From contig NZ_CP066783.1 in assembly GCF_019186805.1 (NCBI RefSeq), positions 3,919,501-3,983,500 of the forward strand: a DNA stretch of 64,000 nucleotides, given 5' to 3'. Shown piece after piece: positions 62,511 through 64,000 of the stretch. The notes under the pieces were generated by a model. It was not told the origin of the DNA. It saw only the letters and a program-made list of their open reading frames with translations, and ran no database searches. Position 1 is the first letter of the stretch, and every line of letters starts with the position of its first letter. The position numbers were made by a program, and so were the translations under genes. This stretch comes from Comamonas fluminis (GTDB lineage Bacteria; Pseudomonadota; Gammaproteobacteria; Burkholderiales; Burkholderiaceae_C).

Positions 62511-62683
62511 GACTCGCTTCAAGATTTCGGAATCGCAAACTATTGTTAGACGCTTGGTTTGTGTCAACAGTACCGTCACCTATACGACATTCGACTCCTA
62601 TCAAACCTTGACCGGCTGCTGATCAAGCGCAACAGGCAGACAAAAATTCGCTGCTGCGCCTACACAAAAATTCTCATCTGTTT

Positions 62684-62712
62684 TTTAGCGGCAGGTTTTT
62701 TCTGTATATAAT
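62684..62712 (+). promoter_or_regulatory. Promoter of the first tRNA-Met gene
   Basis: A perfect -10 TATAAT (62707-62712) lies ten bases before the tRNA 5' end, with a weak -35 around 62684-62689. Confidence 0.6.
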
Positions 62713-62722
62713 CGCTATCTCT

Positions 62723-62799
62723 GGTCGTGTAGCTCAGTTGGTTAGAGCGCAGCATTCATAATGCTGATGTCGCAGGTTCAAGTCCCGCCTCGACCACCA
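62723..62799 (+). tRNA. tRNA-Met (CAT)
   Basis: 77 bases including encoded CCA. The anticodon loop in CAGCATTCATAATGCTG reads CAT; the D-arm (AGCTCAGTTGG) and T-loop (TTCAAGT) are normal. The acceptor stem GGTCGTG pairs with CTCGACC with one T-T mismatch at the sixth pair. It resembles elongator tRNA-Met rather than initiator. Confidence 0.95.
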
Positions 62800-62804
62800 G
62801 ACAT

Positions 62805-62842
62805 AAAACCGCAGTGTTTGCAAAAGCACTGCGGTTTTTTCT
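62805..62842 (+). terminator. Terminator after the first tRNA-Met
   Basis: Stem AAAACCGCAGTG / CACTGCGGTTTT (62805-62816, 62827-62838), then TT. It separates the two tRNA genes into distinct transcription units. Confidence 0.92.
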
Positions 62843-62903
62843 TTCCCCAGTGCTTTCTGCACAAAATTTTCCCCAGTTCGCCCGAAGGCCACTTTTTTGG
62901 CCA

Positions 62904-62909
62904 TAGAAT
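62904..62909 (+). promoter_or_regulatory. Probable -10 box of the second tRNA-Met gene
   Basis: TAGAAT eleven bases before the tRNA start. The -35 is not convincing. Confidence 0.4.
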
Positions 62910-62920
62910 TGCGGTCTGTC

Positions 62921-62997
62921 GGTCGTATAGCTCAGTTGGTTAGAGCGCAGCATTCATAATGCTGATGTCGCAGGTTCGAGTCCCGCTACGACCACCA
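62921..62997 (+). tRNA. tRNA-Met (CAT), second copy
   Basis: 77 bases with encoded CCA, anticodon CAT. It differs from the first copy at the acceptor stem (GGTCGTA with TACGACC, fully paired) and in the T-loop (TTCGAGT). Likely the standard elongator copy. Confidence 0.96.
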
Positions 62998-63003
62998 AAT
63001 ACA

Positions 63004-63036
63004 AGCCCTAGTTGCTCACGCAGCTGGGGCTTTTCG
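63004..63036 (+). terminator. Terminator after the second tRNA-Met
   Basis: 13-bp stem AAGCCCTAGTTGC / GCAGCTGGGGCTT with two G-T pairs, loop TCAC, then TTCGCTTTTT. Confidence 0.85.
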
Positions 63037-63147
63037 CTTTTTACAGAGGCGACATTGTTTTGCGCTGCCCTTTCTGCCCTGCAGAAAGCCATGCAGTCCG
63101 CAATCGCAATGCTCCAGCCGACCCACACTCCCCTCAAGGACTTTTCC

Positions 63148-63288
63148 GTGCCCGTTGCACCTCAAGGATGCTGCACGCACGCTGCGTGCCCGCGCGCTGG
63201 TCTTTCGCCCAGCGAGGGCTTGCTGTTTTCTGCAAGAACAGCCCCTCGGGTACTAAAAGTTCGTTTTCGCTCAAGGACTCTCCCGTGA
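63148..63288 (+). CDS. Possible leader ORF before the MFS gene
   Basis: 46 codons from GTG (63148), preceded by CTCAAGGACTTTTCC, almost the same sequence as that before the MFS start (CTCAAGGACTCTCCC). It ends with a TGA that overlaps the MFS GTG (GTGA). The peptide looks like no known protein and contains Cys and Arg clusters. Its DNA can fold into hairpins (for example GAGGG/CCCTC near 63208-63240). It could be a translated leader, or a chance product of duplication. Confidence 0.3.
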   Translation: MPVAPQGCCTHAACPRAGLSPSEGLLFSARTAPRVLKVRFRSRTLP

Positions 63289-64000
63289 CCACACAAACCA
63301 CAGGCGCCGTGGCAGGCACAGCCACGCCCGCCGCTCCAACAGAAGTCAACGGATACAGCTGGAAAGCACTCATGGGCTCGGCCGTCGGCTACGCCATGGA
63401 CGGCTTTGACCTGCTGATTCTGGGCTTCATGCTCTCCGCCATCTCCAAAGACCTGAACCTGACGCCCGGCCAGGCTGGCTCGCTGGTGACCTGGACCCTG
63501 ATCGGCGCCGTCTTTGGCGGCATCGTCTTCGGCATGCTCAGCGACCGCTTTGGCCGCATTCGTGTGCTGACCTGGACCATCGTGCTGTTTGCCGTCTTCA
63601 CCGGCCTGTGCGCCTTTGCCCAGGGCTACTGGGACCTGCTGGCCTACCGCACCATTGCAGGCATTGGCCTGGGCGGCGAGTTCGGCATTGGCATGGCCCT
63701 GGCCGCCGAGGCCTGGCCTGCCCGCCACCGCGCCCGCGTCTCCTCCTATGTGGCGCTGGGCTGGCAGCTGGGCGTTCTGGGTGCAGCGCTGCTGACCCCG
63801 CTGCTGCTGCCACTGATTGGCTGGCGCGGCATGTTCCTCGTGGGCGTGATTCCCGCTGTCGTAGCCTGGGTCATCCGCCACCAGTTGCACGAGCCTGAGG
63901 TGTTTGTGGCCAAAAGCAAGCAGCAGCGCCCCTCTGCCATGCACTGCCTCAAGCAGCTGATGAAGGACAAGACCACAGCCAAGATCAGCCTGGGCGTGAT
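63285..64000 (+). CDS. MFS transporter, N-terminal part (runs off window)
   Basis: 238 residues visible of a probable 430-450. After a Thr/Ala-rich N-terminus come helix 1 with GYAMDGFDLLILGFMLSAIS, motif A GMLSDRFGRIRVL, and GIGLGGEFGIGMALAAEAW in helix 4. These fit the metabolite:H+/sialate or AAHS-like MFS groups. The start is GTG at 63285 with AAGGAC upstream; no ATG fits. The substrate is unknown. The gene continues beyond base 64000. Confidence 0.88.
   Translation, partial: MTTQTTGAVAGTATPAAPTEVNGYSWKALMGSAVGYAMDGFDLLILGFMLSAISKDLNLTPGQAGSLVTWTLIGAVFGGIVFGMLSDRFGRIRVLTWTIVLFAVFTGLCAFAQGYWDLLAYRTIAGIGLGGEFGIGMALAAEAWPARHRARVSSYVALGWQLGVLGAALLTPLLLPLIGWRGMFLVGVIPAVVAWVIRHQLHEPEVFVAKSKQQRPSAMHCLKQLMKDKTTAKISLGV

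Noticed and set aside
62756..63137. Minus-strand open frames across the tRNA genes
   Set aside because: They overlap both tRNA genes and their terminators and arise from tRNA sequence.
1..64000. CRISPR array, prophage, rRNA operon or origin of replication
   Set aside because: No regularly spaced repeats, phage structural genes, rRNA sequence or DnaA-box cluster were seen. The dispersed family A copies are kilobases apart and lack spacers.

Overview
The window looks like a chromosome segment of a Comamonadaceae betaproteobacterium, most probably Comamonas or a close relative. The evidence is GC-rich backbone coding sequence, two orphan Bug-type (tripartite tricarboxylate) receptors, a fused gallate dioxygenase next to an aromatic-acid MFS gene, a pyrimidine operon carrying a catalytically degenerate dihydroorotase homologue (PyrC'), and the arrangement rubredoxin-pilG-pilH-pilI-pilJ-chpA divergent from thiD-hemL. 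The genus is inferred from gene content only.

Layout. 1-4.1 kb is accessory DNA: an IS5-family (IS427-like) element is interrupted by a complete IS3-family (IS2-group) element. It is followed by a lower-GC XRE/ImmA-IrrE plus PIN-like (DUF4411-type) gene pair and a tRNA-3'-end-like fragment that may be an attachment scar. 4.1-9.5 kb holds signalling genes on the minus strand: a GAF-GGDEF cyclase, a QseBC-like two-component system, and a two-gene unit in which an ABC ATPase is fused to a tyrosine-phosphatase domain beside a roadblock-like small protein. 9.8-13.9 kb has a DegP/HtrA protease, ArsC, a Bug receptor and a PlsC-like acyltransferase. 14.1-18.2 kb is the yqgE-ruvX-pyrR-pyrB-pyrC' operon, divergent from phrB. 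19.7-20.4 kb is a non-coding inverted pair of structured repeats. 20.5-31.4 kb is the Pil-Chp chemosensory cluster for type IV pili plus rubredoxin. 31.4-43.8 kb is mostly housekeeping: thiD-hemL, tag, an amino-acid permease, a PAP2-like protein, cytochrome c, dusB-fis-purH, a VanX-like dipeptidase, a VTT-domain protein and an OprB-like porin. 44.3-48.1 kb is a gallate module (MFS, galA, divergent LysR regulator with a good T-N11-A palindrome). 48.05-52.1 kb has a MITE-like element, a SnoaL-like lipoprotein, a Bug receptor and nadC with a NadQ-like Nudix-related regulator. 52.2-61.3 kb has a PAS-GGDEF cyclase, ychF, a frameshifted small gene, a MOSC protein, a UbiH-like monooxygenase, dsbC, an M61 peptidase and an enoyl-CoA hydratase. 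61.3-64 kb ends with a branched-chain-type binding protein, two tRNA-Met(CAT) genes and a truncated MFS gene.

The most interesting signals are non-coding. Seven copies of a 75-100 bp structured repeat each start 5-20 bases after a stop codon, always in the same orientation relative to that gene, and their stems vary by compensatory changes. A 268-bp TA-flanked palindromic element sits between two convergent genes and supplies the TAG stop codon of both. A second, larger structured repeat forms an inverted pair between phrB and chpA. The most unusual protein is the ABC-ATPase/tyrosine-phosphatase fusion with its roadblock-like partner. No CRISPR array, rRNA, prophage or replication origin was seen.
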